Of a stretch of DNA of 33,113 bases, positions 1 to 7,484 are shown piece after piece. The position numbers and the translations under genes were made by a program. Location of the stretch: the NCBI RefSeq assembly GCF_003236315.1, contig NZ_POTY01000046.1, positions 1-33,113 on the forward strand, read 5' to 3'. The notes under the pieces were generated by a model that saw only the letters and a program-made list of their open reading frames with translations, did no database searches and was not told where the DNA came from. How positions within the stretch are numbered: the stretch's first letter is position 1; every line of letters begins with the position of its first letter. Source of the stretch: Micromonospora craterilacus. Lineage in GTDB: Bacteria; Actinomycetota; Actinomycetes; Mycobacteriales; Micromonosporaceae.

Positions 1-9
1 GGGATGGGC

Positions 10-768
10 TCAACGGGCCATCCACCCTCCATCGACGGCCAGGACCTGACCGTTGACGTAGTCGGAGGCGGCCGAGCTGAGGAACACGGCCGCGCCCGCG
101 ATGTCCTCGGCGGTGCCCCAGCGGCCGGCGGGGATCCGCTCGAGGATGGCCCTCGCGCGATCGGGATCCTCCCGGAGGGCGGTGGTGTTGTCGGTCGCCA
201 TGTAGCCGGGCGCGATCGCATTGACCTGCACGCCGTGGGGTCCCCATTCGTTGGCGAGGGCCTTGGTGACCCCGGCGACGCCGTGCTTGCTGGCGGCGTA
301 CGCAGCCACCCGAAAACCGCCTTGGAACGACAGCAGGCTGGCGATGTTGACGATCTTGCCGTGGCCGCGCTCGACCATCGGACGCCCGACCTGCTGAGTG
401 AGAAGGAACAGGCCCGTCAGGTTGACGTCCAGCACGTGGTTCCAGGAGCCGCGGGTGACCGCGACCGAGTCCTGCCGGTCGATGATGCCGGCGTTGTTGA
501 CGAGGACATCGACCTGGCGGTCAGCGGCCACCTGGGCGCCGACCCGCTCCACGGCCTCGGCGTCGCCGAGGTCGAGGTCGATCACCTCGACGCCGCGACC
601 GAGGTCACTGAGCAGCTCCCGGGTGGCGGTCTGGCTGCCCGGCCGGCCGACGAGAACGAGGTCGGCGCCGGCCTCGGCCAGTCCGAGGGCGACGGCCTGG
701 CCGAGGCCGCGGCCGGCCCCGGTCACCACCGCGCACCGGCCGTCGAGGTCGAACGGGGACCTCTTCAC
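10..768 (-). CDS. kduD: 2-dehydro-3-deoxy-D-gluconate 5-dehydrogenase (KduD, SDR family)
   Basis: Classical short-chain dehydrogenase of 252 aa, the normal KduD length. It should reduce 3-deoxy-D-glycero-2,5-hexodiulosonate to 2-keto-3-deoxygluconate (KDG) with NADH in the cytoplasm. Visible motifs are the cofactor loop TGAGRGLG (16-23), NNAG (91-94), catalytic Ser144, and Tyr157/Lys161 in YAASK; the protein ends DGGWMAR. The GTG at 768 is chosen because it overlaps the kduI stop as GTGA and gives the family N-terminus; the open frame further upstream only shadows kduI. The KduD assignment among SDRs rests on the adjacent kduI gene and the ending. It is the second gene of a kduI-kduD operon and is probably controlled by the divergent IclR regulator at 1746. 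Confidence 0.9.
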   Translation of the reverse strand: MKRSPFDLDGRCAVVTGAGRGLGQAVALGLAEAGADLVLVGRPGSQTATRELLSDLGRGVEVIDLDLGDAEAVERVGAQVAADRQVDVLVNNAGIIDRQDSVAVTRGSWNHVLDVNLTGLFLLTQQVGRPMVERGHGKIVNIASLLSFQGGFRVAAYAASKHGVAGVTKALANEWGPHGVQVNAIAPGYMATDNTTALREDPDRARAILERIPAGRWGTAEDIAGAAVFLSSAASDYVNGQVLAVDGGWMAR

Positions 769-1580
769 AGGTCCTCCAGCGGAACCGGGACGAGGTCGGT
801 GTAGTCGTTGTTCTCCCCGGCCATCGCCCACACGAACGCGTAGGAGCCGGTGCCGGCTCCGGTGTGGATGGACCAGGGCGGGGAGATCACGGCTTGCCGG
901 TTCGCCACGAGTAGGTGCCGGGTGGCACCGGGGCGGCCGAGGAAGTGGAAGACCCGCTCGTTCTCGGCCAGGTCGACGTACAGGTACGCCTCGGTCCGGC
1001 GCTCGTGCAGGTGCGGGGGCACCGTGTTCCACACCGCGCCGTCGGCCAGGACGGTCACCCCGAACTGCAGCCCCGACGTCTGCAGATCCGATCCCCAGGC
1101 GTAACGGAAGAGGTTGCGCTCGCTGGCGCCCTGCGCAGAGCCCACCGGAACCGGCTCGACGCTGGCGCGGCTCACGGCCGTCGTGGGGTAGGTGGCGTGG
1201 GCCGGAGCGGAGACGAAGTAGAACGCGGCATCGGCGCCGGCGAAGGTGACCTTGCTGCCCCGGCCGACGTAGAGCCCGTCCAGGTGCCCGAGCTCGAACT
1301 TCTCTCCGTCGACGAGGACGTGGCCGGGGCCCGCGACGTTGATGATGCCGAGCTCGCGGCGCTGCAGGTGCGAGCTCACGCCGAGGACGTCCCAGGCGGG
1401 AAGACCCAGCTGCTGGTGCCCGGGCACTGCGCCGCCGATGAGCATCCGGTCCTCGTGCGTGTAGACCCCCCGCACCTCACCGGTGCTGAACAGGTCGTCG
1501 ACGAGGTAGTTCTCCCGAAGCTCGGCGGTCGTTGCCGTCTCCACGCTCGATGGCGAAGTCGAATATCGAACCTGGATCAC
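765..1580 (-). CDS. kduI: 5-keto-4-deoxyuronate isomerase (KduI)
   Basis: Cupin-fold zinc enzyme of 271 aa (family about 278). It isomerises 4-deoxy-L-threo-5-hexosulose uronate, formed when polyuronide lyase products open, to 3-deoxy-D-glycero-2,5-hexodiulosonate, the substrate of KduD. The four zinc ligands of the family are present: His190 and His192 in PHLH, Glu197, and His239 in WSIHTG. The N-terminus (LRENYLVDDLF, then YTHEDRMLIGG) matches the family. The GTG at 1580 is preferred over the ATG at 1646 because GAGGAG lies about 7 nt upstream and the extra 22 residues are not family-like. A promoter and inverted repeats lie at 1599-1653. The end overlaps kduD by 4 nt. Confidence 0.93.
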   Translation of the reverse strand: MIQVRYSTSPSSVETATTAELRENYLVDDLFSTGEVRGVYTHEDRMLIGGAVPGHQQLGLPAWDVLGVSSHLQRRELGIINVAGPGHVLVDGEKFELGHLDGLYVGRGSKVTFAGADAAFYFVSAPAHATYPTTAVSRASVEPVPVGSAQGASERNLFRYAWGSDLQTSGLQFGVTVLADGAVWNTVPPHLHERRTEAYLYVDLAENERVFHFLGRPGATRHLLVANRQAVISPPWSIHTGAGTGSYAFVWAMAGENNDYTDLVPVPLEDL

Positions 1581-1623
1581 CTGGCACTCCTCAGCTATGA
1601 ACTTAGTTCGGGTACGTGAACCG

Positions 1624-1653
1624 AGCGTACAGGTGACCCGAGTCACGGGTCAA
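1624..1653 (-). promoter_or_regulatory. kduI promoter with embedded inverted repeat
   Basis: On the minus strand TTGACC (1653-1648) is followed by an 18-nt spacer and TACGCT (1629-1624), a good actinobacterial TAnnnT -10. A 19-nt inverted repeat, TGACCCG-AGTCA-CGGGTCA (1634-1652), covers the -35 and spacer and contains GTGAC-n4-GTCAC. A second small palindrome, GAACT-T-AGTTC (1599-1609), lies in the 5' leader just above the ribosome site. The position suits repression by the neighbouring IclR protein. The promoter call is by eye. Confidence 0.5.
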
Positions 1654-1667
1654 GAGAGCGAAACTGG

Positions 1668-1694
1668 TCCACGTATGTGGACGGGCGGTACAAT
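1668..1694 (+). promoter_or_regulatory. Probable iclR promoter and palindrome
   Basis: TACAAT at 1689-1694 is an excellent -10 for the regulator gene starting at 1746. An imperfect palindrome, TCCAC-GTAT-GTGGA (1668-1681), occupies the -35/spacer area, where an autorepressor could bind. The tandem GTGCACGGTGCAC (1711-1723) lies in the leader. No convincing -35 hexamer was seen. Confidence 0.4.
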
Positions 1695-1745
1695 GTCGGT
1701 ATCGATATCTGTGCACGGTGCACGGATGGTCAGGAGACGTGTGCG

Positions 1746-2537
1746 ATGGCGCTTGAGGCGACGAGACCCGGCAACTCATCCGCAGGTCTGGTCAAATCCG
1801 CCGCCCGAGCTCTGGACCTACTCGATGAGATCGCCGCAAACGGCCCGGGGACCCAGCTGCAGTTGTCGAACCGGCTGGGCATTCCCAAGAGCAGCCTGCA
1901 TGCGTTGCTGCGGACGATGACCGCGCGGGGGTGGCTGCAGACCGATCCCACGGGCAGCGTTTACCAGCTCGGGATCCATTCGCTGGTGGTCAGCTCGGCC
2001 TACCTGGCCGGCGACCCGGTCCTGGCCCGCGCCGCCGCAATGATGGACGAGATCGGGGCGGCGACCGAGGAGACGGTGAACCTGGGCCGGCTCACCGGCG
2101 CACATGTCATCTACACCGCAAAGCATGAGTCGGTGCACCCCTTGCGCATGTACTCCCCGGTCGGCCGCCGGCTGCCGGCCTACTCGACCGCCCTCGGCCG
2201 AGCGATCCTGGCCGAGCACCCCGGCGCGGTCCGCAACGCCCTCGTCCCGGACAGCATCGACGCGATCACCCCGCACACGGTGACCGACCGGGACGCCGTG
2301 TTGTCGATCATCGACGAGGCGTCCCGCCTGGGCTACGCGACGGAGAGCGACGAGTCCTGTGTCGGCGTGCGCTGTTTCGGGGTGGCACTTCCCTTCACCC
2401 GACCTGCGGTCGACGGGCTCAGCGTCGCCGTGCCGATCAGCCGCCTGACCGCCGGCCGCCAGGACATGATCATCGAGACACTGCTCAGCGTGAAGGCCCG
2501 GCTCGCCCTCGAACAGGGCAACAGCATCGTTCGCTGA
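1746..2537 (+). CDS. IclR-family transcriptional regulator of the kdu operon
   Basis: IclR/KdgR-type regulator of 263 aa: N-terminal winged helix-turn-helix (about 15-75, LSNRLGIPKSSLHALLRTM) and a C-terminal effector domain with the family segment ESVHPLRMYSPVGRRLPAYSTALG. Start ATG 1746 has AGGAG about 9 nt upstream; an in-frame start at 1677 lies upstream of the predicted -10 and is less likely. It is divergent from kduI-kduD and closely resembles the second IclR gene at 7485, which is divergent from kdgA-kdgK. In other bacteria IclR-type KdgR responds to KDG; by analogy this protein probably binds KDG or a related keto-acid. The ligand is inferred from neighbours, not seen. Confidence 0.85.
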   Translation: MALEATRPGNSSAGLVKSAARALDLLDEIAANGPGTQLQLSNRLGIPKSSLHALLRTMTARGWLQTDPTGSVYQLGIHSLVVSSAYLAGDPVLARAAAMMDEIGAATEETVNLGRLTGAHVIYTAKHESVHPLRMYSPVGRRLPAYSTALGRAILAEHPGAVRNALVPDSIDAITPHTVTDRDAVLSIIDEASRLGYATESDESCVGVRCFGVALPFTRPAVDGLSVAVPISRLTAGRQDMIIETLLSVKARLALEQGNSIVR

Positions 2538-2606
2538 CCCGGAGCTCTCACACCGGCGGCCCCCGGTACGGGCGGTAACCATGGCGACCTACGTCAGCAC
2601 CGAGGA

Positions 2607-4274
2607 TCAGCCGCCGGGGACCGTGAACTCCAGGGTCGTCACGGGACTGTCGAACTCGCTGACCCGCAAGGAGACCTGGAGTCTCCACGTGCCGGCCGAG
2701 GGAAGCACGACCTGGCCGGAGTAGACCCCGGGCCCGATGTTGGAGACGGACACCGCGCCGAGATCGACCTGGGAGGACGCGAGTCGTGCCCGGGGCGCTT
2801 CGAGCGCCTCGGTGGGCTCGCCATTGGCGTCTCTCAGCTCGATGGTCACGGTGCTCGGCCCGATGACCGGCGGCGAGACGGTGGTGCGTACCTCGATGCC
2901 CCCCAGCGTCGCGGTACGCACAGCTGGCCCGGACGCGCCTGCGGCCGCCACCGCCGTCGGGCTCCGATCGACCAGAACGGCAGTGATCAGCAGGACCGCC
3001 ACCAGGACGGTGGCCTCGGCCGCGGTCGCACGCAGCACGAGTCCGCCGCCCGCTCGACGCTCGCGACGCCGAGTCGTCTGCCGCATGCGGGGCAGGAGCA
3101 CATATCTGTTCCACGCGGCGATGACGACGGCGACCAGGACGACCGCGATCTTGGCCAGTAGAAGCCGGCCGTAGCCGGTGTCGACCAGGGCGCTCCACGA
3201 GCGGGCGATCCTCCAGGCCAGCACGGTCCCGGTGACGACCAGGGCCGCGAGGATGCCGGCGGCGGCGAGCGAGAACCGGGCAAGCACCTCGGCCACCACG
3301 GCGCCGCGCCCGGCGAGGTCGGGAAGGACGAGCACCAGGGCCACCAGCCCACCGAACCAGACGCTGCCCGCCAACAGGTGCAGCATGTCGACCCCGATCG
3401 CCAACGCCACCGGGCGCGCCACCTGGGTGTGACCGGTCAGGGCCGGAGCGCAGGCGGCGAGCCCGGCCGCGGCCAGCGCCACGATCCCCCGAGACCGCGA
3501 GAGCGCACCGGGACCGAGTCGGCCGACAGCCACGACGACGCCGGTGACGACCGCCGCGGCGACGATGTATTCGACCGCTGCCAACGCGGACCAGTTCGCA
3601 CCGTCGGCCAACGAGCCCGGGCCACCTCCGAACCGGTACATCACCGTGAGCGGCAGCCCGGCCAGCCAGGCGACCACGGTCGTGCCGGCGGCCACCCGGG
3701 CCGCCGTCATCAGCCGGACACGAGCACGGTTCGCCAGATGGCTCGACGGGAGGAACAACATGGCGAAGCCCACCAGCCCTGCCGCCAGGAGCAGCCCCAC
3801 ATAGCCGACCCAGCGGGTCAACGTCAGCGTCCACGGCGGTTCGATCGCGCCGGCCGAGCGGTTCGGGGGCAGCTTGACACTGGCGCTGGGCTCCCCGATC
3901 GAGAACGTGAGCGATCCACCGACGGGGTGGCCGTCCTCCGAGACGAGCCGCCAGACCACCACGAGCGTGCCCCGTCCGACCTGCTCGGTCAGCGTCACCT
4001 CCAGGTCACGTCCCCGCACCGACGCCGACGAGGCGATCAGACCACCCTGGGCGTCGAAGACCTGAACGCCGTTCGGCACCCCCAGAGCCGTCTCGTTGAA
4101 GGTGAACCGGATCCGTTCGGGTGCTTCCGCGAGCACCGCGCCTTCGGCGGGATCCGAACTGATCAGCGTGGCGTGCGCGCTCGCCGGCGCTGCTCCTCCC
4201 ACCACCAGCCCGGCGACCACCGCGATGAGGACGAGCGCTCGTCTCCACCGCAGTCGCGGCAACCGTCCGATCAC
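2607..4274 (-). CDS. CopC-CopD fusion copper protein (YcnJ-like)
   Basis: 555-aa fusion. A signal peptide ends ASA at residue 33, so the mature chain begins with His34 (HATLISSDP), the copper ligand of CopC domains; a second CopC-type His116 is in EDGHPVGG. A CopD-type membrane region with about eight hydrophobic helices spans roughly 140-440. A beta-rich extracytoplasmic tail (about 450-555, resembling FixH/YtkA-like domains) finishes the protein. The role is copper binding at the cell surface and probably import or homeostasis. The GTG start overlaps the ycnI stop as GTGA, so the two are translated together. It converges with the iclR gene ending at 2537. Confidence 0.87.
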   Translation of the reverse strand: MIGRLPRLRWRRALVLIAVVAGLVVGGAAPASAHATLISSDPAEGAVLAEAPERIRFTFNETALGVPNGVQVFDAQGGLIASSASVRGRDLEVTLTEQVGRGTLVVVWRLVSEDGHPVGGSLTFSIGEPSASVKLPPNRSAGAIEPPWTLTLTRWVGYVGLLLAAGLVGFAMLFLPSSHLANRARVRLMTAARVAAGTTVVAWLAGLPLTVMYRFGGGPGSLADGANWSALAAVEYIVAAAVVTGVVVAVGRLGPGALSRSRGIVALAAAGLAACAPALTGHTQVARPVALAIGVDMLHLLAGSVWFGGLVALVLVLPDLAGRGAVVAEVLARFSLAAAGILAALVVTGTVLAWRIARSWSALVDTGYGRLLLAKIAVVLVAVVIAAWNRYVLLPRMRQTTRRRERRAGGGLVLRATAAEATVLVAVLLITAVLVDRSPTAVAAAGASGPAVRTATLGGIEVRTTVSPPVIGPSTVTIELRDANGEPTEALEAPRARLASSQVDLGAVSVSNIGPGVYSGQVVLPSAGTWRLQVSLRVSEFDSPVTTLEFTVPGG

Positions 4275-5041
4275 CCCCGGCCCCCGCGGCGCTGCCCGAC
4301 GAGTGCGGCGGCGCCAAGCACGACGCCGAGGACGCCGGCGCCCAGAGCCCCCAGGCCCAGCGCATTACCACCGCCCGCGTCCTGAGCCGTGTTCGTCTTG
4401 CCGTCCACCTCCTCGGCGGCCTCGGGTGTGCCTGGCTCGTGGGAACCGTGGTTCTCCGCCGCGGTGATGACCACCGCGGGGGCGGGCCGCTCCAGGTCGT
4501 GCCCGCTCTGCCCCTCCTCCGGCACCTCGATCCAGGCAGCCTCCCCCCGCTCGCACCGCTGGATGGTCGGGAACACCAAGGTGGCGCCCGCAGCCTCGGG
4601 GAGCTGCAACGAGAGCTCGAAGACGTCCCGGTAACCGTCCGGGAGTGGGGCATCGGTGCGATAGGTCACGGAGGCGACGCGTTCGGAGACCTCGTTGCCA
4701 TGGCTGTCGGTGACCGGCGGGTCGAGCTTTACCATCTGCTTCTCCACCGTCCACAGCGCATTCCGGGTCGGCGTCACAGAGTTGATCTCCTTGGGCATCT
4801 GGATCGTGACCTCGATGGTCGACGAACCGTCGCACCCATGGGGGACCCCCACATCGAGGACGGCGTGCGCGCCGGCCACGGTTGTGGAGGGGGTGACGGT
4901 GACGTGGGCACTGGCGGGCGCGGCCAGGCAGACGATCGCGACCGGGACAGCGGCTGCGGTCAGGCGCACCGCGATCCGGCCGACCACGGCCGACATGTGC
5001 CGACTGCCCTTGCCGAGTCCGGCCCTGGGGTCCCGGTTCAT
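4271..5041 (-). CDS. YcnI-family copper-binding protein (DUF1775)
   Basis: 256-aa secreted, membrane-anchored protein. The signal peptide ends PASA, leaving His46 (HVTVTP) as the mature N-terminus, which in the YcnI family forms a one-histidine copper site. The DUF1775 core runs to about residue 190 and includes VPHGCDG near its start and the FPTIQRCE / AAWIEVP segments. A low-complexity linker and one C-terminal transmembrane helix with RRGGRG follow. ATG 5041 is preferred over ATG 5050 because GAGG (5051-5054) is 9 nt from 5041 but touches 5050. It is coupled to the CopC-CopD fusion by a 4-nt overlap, the usual ycnI-ycnJ pairing. Confidence 0.87.
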   Translation of the reverse strand: MNRDPRAGLGKGSRHMSAVVGRIAVRLTAAAVPVAIVCLAAPASAHVTVTPSTTVAGAHAVLDVGVPHGCDGSSTIEVTIQMPKEINSVTPTRNALWTVEKQMVKLDPPVTDSHGNEVSERVASVTYRTDAPLPDGYRDVFELSLQLPEAAGATLVFPTIQRCERGEAAWIEVPEEGQSGHDLERPAPAVVITAAENHGSHEPGTPEAAEEVDGKTNTAQDAGGGNALGLGALGAGVLGVVLGAAALVGQRRGGRG

Positions 5042-5108
5042 GGTCACCATCCTCTGTGCTCAGTGGCTGGTCGAGGCCTCGTCCGGTTGATGCGTCTGAC
5101 GTCGTACG

Positions 5109-5153
5109 AGCTGATGATCGCGTCACTGAATCAGCTGGTCGAACATATGTCAA
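5109..5153. promoter_or_regulatory. Inverted repeat and -35-like element upstream of ycnI
   Basis: The 5042-5317 gap between ycnI and the tautomerase gene holds a 7-bp inverted repeat, AGCTGAT (5109-5115) / ATCAGCT (5130-5136). A perfect TTGACA lies on the minus strand at 5153-5148, but no good -10 follows. Another short repeat, ACATA/TATGT (5143-5159), overlaps it. These may control the copper operon. I saw no recognisable CsoR site. Confidence 0.25.
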
Positions 5154-5317
5154 GTATGTGAACTGCTGCCGGAAGCGCGGCCGGCTGGTGGCTTTCGTCC
5201 CGCGTCAACCCGTCGCGTAGTCGACCGGCAAGGCCACGCAGCGATACTCTGCAATTCACAAGGTCGAACCTGGGTCGCAAATGTAGACCGCTGCGACCCG
5301 CCGGGAAGGGGACTGCC

Positions 5318-5545
5318 ATGCCCAACATCACCGTCGAACTGCTCCGCGGCCGGACCGTCGAGCAGCGTCGCGCGTTCGCGGAAGCCGTCGCGCACAGCGC
5401 GGTCGAACTGCTCGGAGCGCGACGCCAGGACGTACGGATGGTCTTCAACGAGATCACCCCCGACGTCGTGGCCAACGGCGGCGTGCTCGCCAGCGAGGAC
5501 GAAAGCCGGGCCGGGGTGGTCGCCGCGCTCGCGGACGGCTCCTGA
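5318..5545 (+). CDS. 4-oxalocrotonate tautomerase family protein
   Basis: 75-aa small tautomerase-superfamily protein. After removal of Met the N-terminus is Pro1 (PNITVELLRGR), the catalytic base of the 4-OT fold, followed by the usual beta-alpha-beta pattern (EQRRAFAEAVAHSAVELL, then VRMVFNEI). It is slightly longer than 4-OT (62 aa). These enzymes move protons in keto-enol chemistry; the substrate cannot be told, although keto-acid handling would suit the neighbouring uronate genes. A purine-rich GGGAAGGGG lies upstream of the ATG. It stands alone on the plus strand and converges with kdgK across a strong terminator hairpin. Confidence 0.83.
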   Translation: MPNITVELLRGRTVEQRRAFAEAVAHSAVELLGARRQDVRMVFNEITPDVVANGGVLASEDESRAGVVAALADGS

Positions 5546-5587
5546 CCGCAGCACCACCTACGATCGCGGGCGTAGTCGCGACTGATC

Positions 5588-5620
5588 TGGTGGGGGTCCG
5601 GATCTCCCGGACCCCCACCA
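5588..5620. terminator. Bidirectional terminator hairpin between tautomerase gene and kdgK
   Basis: Perfect 14-bp inverted repeat: TGGTGGGGGTCCGG (5588-5601) pairs with CCGGACCCCCACCA (5607-5620), with a 5-nt loop. It lies between two convergent genes (ends at 5545 and 5668), the expected place for a shared terminator. No U-run follows, as is usual in actinomycetes. Confidence 0.8.
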
Positions 5621-5667
5621 CACCGTCGCCGAGCAGGAGCGTCACCCCGCTCGGGTGACGAGGTCGT

Positions 5668-6765
5668 CTACCGCTGGACGCGGGCGCCGCCGCCGTGAAC
5701 GAGAGCCTCGACTTCTTTCAGGCTGGCCATTGAGGTGTCACCGGGCGTGGTCATCGCGAGGGCGCCGTGAGCTGCTCCATATTCCACCGCGGTGGCGAGG
5801 CCATCCTTCTCCAGCAATCCATAGATCAGCCCGGAGGCGAAGCTGTCGCCGCCGCCAACGCGGTCGAGGATCTCCAGTCCGGGCCGGTGGGTCGCTTCGA
5901 CGAAACCGGCGTCGGCGGACCAGGCGACGGCGCCCCAGTCGTTGTCCGTGGCGCTGCGGACGGTACGCAGGGTGGTGGCGACGACTGCAAGGTGGTCGTA
6001 CTCCTTCGTGACCGCCTCGATCATCCGCTTGAAGTTGTCGACCTCGAGCTGGGACAACGAGGCGTCGGTGTCCGGCACCTCGAAGCCGAGCGAGGCGGTG
6101 AAGTCCTCCTCGTTGCCGATCATCACGTCGACGTAGCGGGCTAGTCGCCGGTTGACCGCCTGCGCGCGGCTCTGCCCGCCGACCGCCTTCCAGAGGCTGG
6201 GTCGGTAGTTGAGGTCGTACGAAATGACGGTGCCGTGCCGGGACGCGGCTGCCATGGCCGCCTCCATGGTGTCGGGGGTGGTGGGGGACAGCGCGGCGTA
6301 GATGCCTCCGGTGTGCAGCCAGCGCACCCCGAGCGTGCCGAAGAGATGGTCCCAGTCGACCTCATCGGGACGCAGTTGACTGGCGGCAGTGTGGCCGCGG
6401 TCGGAGGTGCCGACGGCGCCGCGCACGCCGTGCCCGCGTTCGGTGAAGTTGAGCCCGTTGCGGACGGCGCGCCCGGTCCCGTCGTAGGGCACCCATTTGA
6501 TCAGTGACGTGTCCACTCCGCCCTGCAGGACCAGGTCCTCGAGCAGCCGGCCCACCTCGTTGTCGGCGAAGGCCGTGACAACGGCGGTGCGCAGGCCGAA
6601 ACAGCGGCGCAGCCCGCGGGCCACGTTGTACTCACCGCCGCCTTCCCATACCCGGAAGCTTCGGGCGGTGCGGACCCGGCCCTCGCCCGGGTCGAGACGG
6701 AGCATGATTTCGCCGAGCGACACCAGGTCGTACCGGCACTCGTCAGCGGGACGGATCTGGACCAT
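5668..6765 (-). CDS. kdgK: 2-dehydro-3-deoxygluconokinase (PfkB family)
   Basis: 365-aa ribokinase/PfkB-fold kinase that should phosphorylate KDG to KDPG with ATP. The N-terminus SLGEIMLRLDPGEGR (16-30) and GGGEYNVARGL (42-52) match KDG kinases; the second PfkB signature DRVGGGDSFASG (301-312) holds the catalytic base Asp307. It is somewhat longer than typical KdgK (about 310-345). The ATG at 6765 starts 3 nt after the kdgA stop, with GGAGG inside the end of kdgA, so the two form an operon. Assignment to KDG rather than another sugar acid rests on the adjacent aldolase and the nearby kduI/kduD. Confidence 0.88.
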   Translation of the reverse strand: MVQIRPADECRYDLVSLGEIMLRLDPGEGRVRTARSFRVWEGGGEYNVARGLRRCFGLRTAVVTAFADNEVGRLLEDLVLQGGVDTSLIKWVPYDGTGRAVRNGLNFTERGHGVRGAVGTSDRGHTAASQLRPDEVDWDHLFGTLGVRWLHTGGIYAALSPTTPDTMEAAMAAASRHGTVISYDLNYRPSLWKAVGGQSRAQAVNRRLARYVDVMIGNEEDFTASLGFEVPDTDASLSQLEVDNFKRMIEAVTKEYDHLAVVATTLRTVRSATDNDWGAVAWSADAGFVEATHRPGLEILDRVGGGDSFASGLIYGLLEKDGLATAVEYGAAHGALAMTTPGDTSMASLKEVEALVHGGGARVQR

Positions 6766-6768
6766 CGG

Positions 6769-7431
6769 TCATGCCTCCGACGGGGGACGGGCGGCGGCAA
6801 CCGCCGCCGCGGTGCGGGCGGTGATCTCGTCCCAGCGGGCGGCGGCGATCAGGTCGGGGGCGACCATCCAGGTGCCACCGACCGCCAGGACCGCGGGATG
6901 CGCGAGGTAATCGGCGAGGTTGCGGGTGTTGACTCCGCCGGTCGGGATGAACCGCAGCGAGCGGAACGGGGCGGCGAGCGCCTTGATCATTCCGATGCCG
7001 CCGAGCTGCTCGGCCGGGAAGAACTTGACCGTGTCCAGGCCGGCGTCGAGCGCCATCTGGATTTCGGTGGGCGTTGCGGCGCCGGGGAAGACCGGAACGC
7101 CGAGTTGCTGACAGCGCCGTACGACGACGGGTCCGAAACCGGGGCTGACGACGAACCGCGCGCCGGCCTCGACGGCCTGGTCGACCTGGGCCGGGGTCAG
7201 CACCGTGCCAGCGCCGACGAGCAGTTCCGGGCGCTCGGACATGACCCGGATGGCGTCGGCTGCGGCTTCGGTTCGGAAGGTCACCTCGACGCTGTGCAGG
7301 CCGCCTTGGACGAGGGCGGCGGCGAGTGGGTCCGCATCGCGTACGTCGTCGAGCACGACGACCGGGAGGATGCGGCTTGCACCGATGGTCGGGACAACGC
7401 TTGCCTGTTCATCATGCTGAACGTCATTCAC
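6769..7431 (-). CDS. kdgA: KDPG/KHG aldolase
   Basis: 220-aa class I aldolase (EDA family, usually about 210 aa), cleaving 2-keto-3-deoxy-6-phosphogluconate to pyruvate and glyceraldehyde-3-phosphate. Visible motifs are catalytic Glu49 (HSVEVTFRT), GAGTVL (73-78), the Schiff-base Lys136 in DTVKFFPAE, and a phosphate-binding PTGGVN. I chose GTG 7431: the longer ATG at 7494 overlaps the divergent iclR gene and adds a non-family N-terminus. A promoter at 7439-7466 would place the first transcribed base at or next to this GTG, so the mRNA may be leaderless. It is the first gene of the kdgA-kdgK operon. Confidence 0.86.
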   Translation of the reverse strand: MNDVQHDEQASVVPTIGASRILPVVVLDDVRDADPLAAALVQGGLHSVEVTFRTEAAADAIRVMSERPELLVGAGTVLTPAQVDQAVEAGARFVVSPGFGPVVVRRCQQLGVPVFPGAATPTEIQMALDAGLDTVKFFPAEQLGGIGMIKALAAPFRSLRFIPTGGVNTRNLADYLAHPAVLAVGGTWMVAPDLIAAARWDEITARTAAAVAAARPPSEA

Positions 7432-7438
7432 AATATCG

Positions 7439-7466
7439 ACCCTATCGGTGACGGTCACGGTGTCAA
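7439..7466 (-). promoter_or_regulatory. kdgA promoter with GTGAC/GTCAC operator in the spacer
   Basis: Minus-strand TTGACA (7466-7461), a 16-nt spacer and TAGGGT (7444-7439). The spacer contains the palindrome GTGAC-n-GTCAC (7448-7458), matching the half-sites seen in the kduI promoter. The predicted transcript begins about 7 nt downstream, at or beside the GTG start of kdgA. Assigned by eye. Confidence 0.5.
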
Positions 7467-7484
7467 CCCCGCTAAGGTGACGCC

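Noticed and set aside
769..1032. Long upstream extension of the kduD frame to an ATG at 1032
   Set aside because: It is the antisense-frame shadow of kduI on the same strand; the GTG at 768 gives the family start and a 4-nt overlap.
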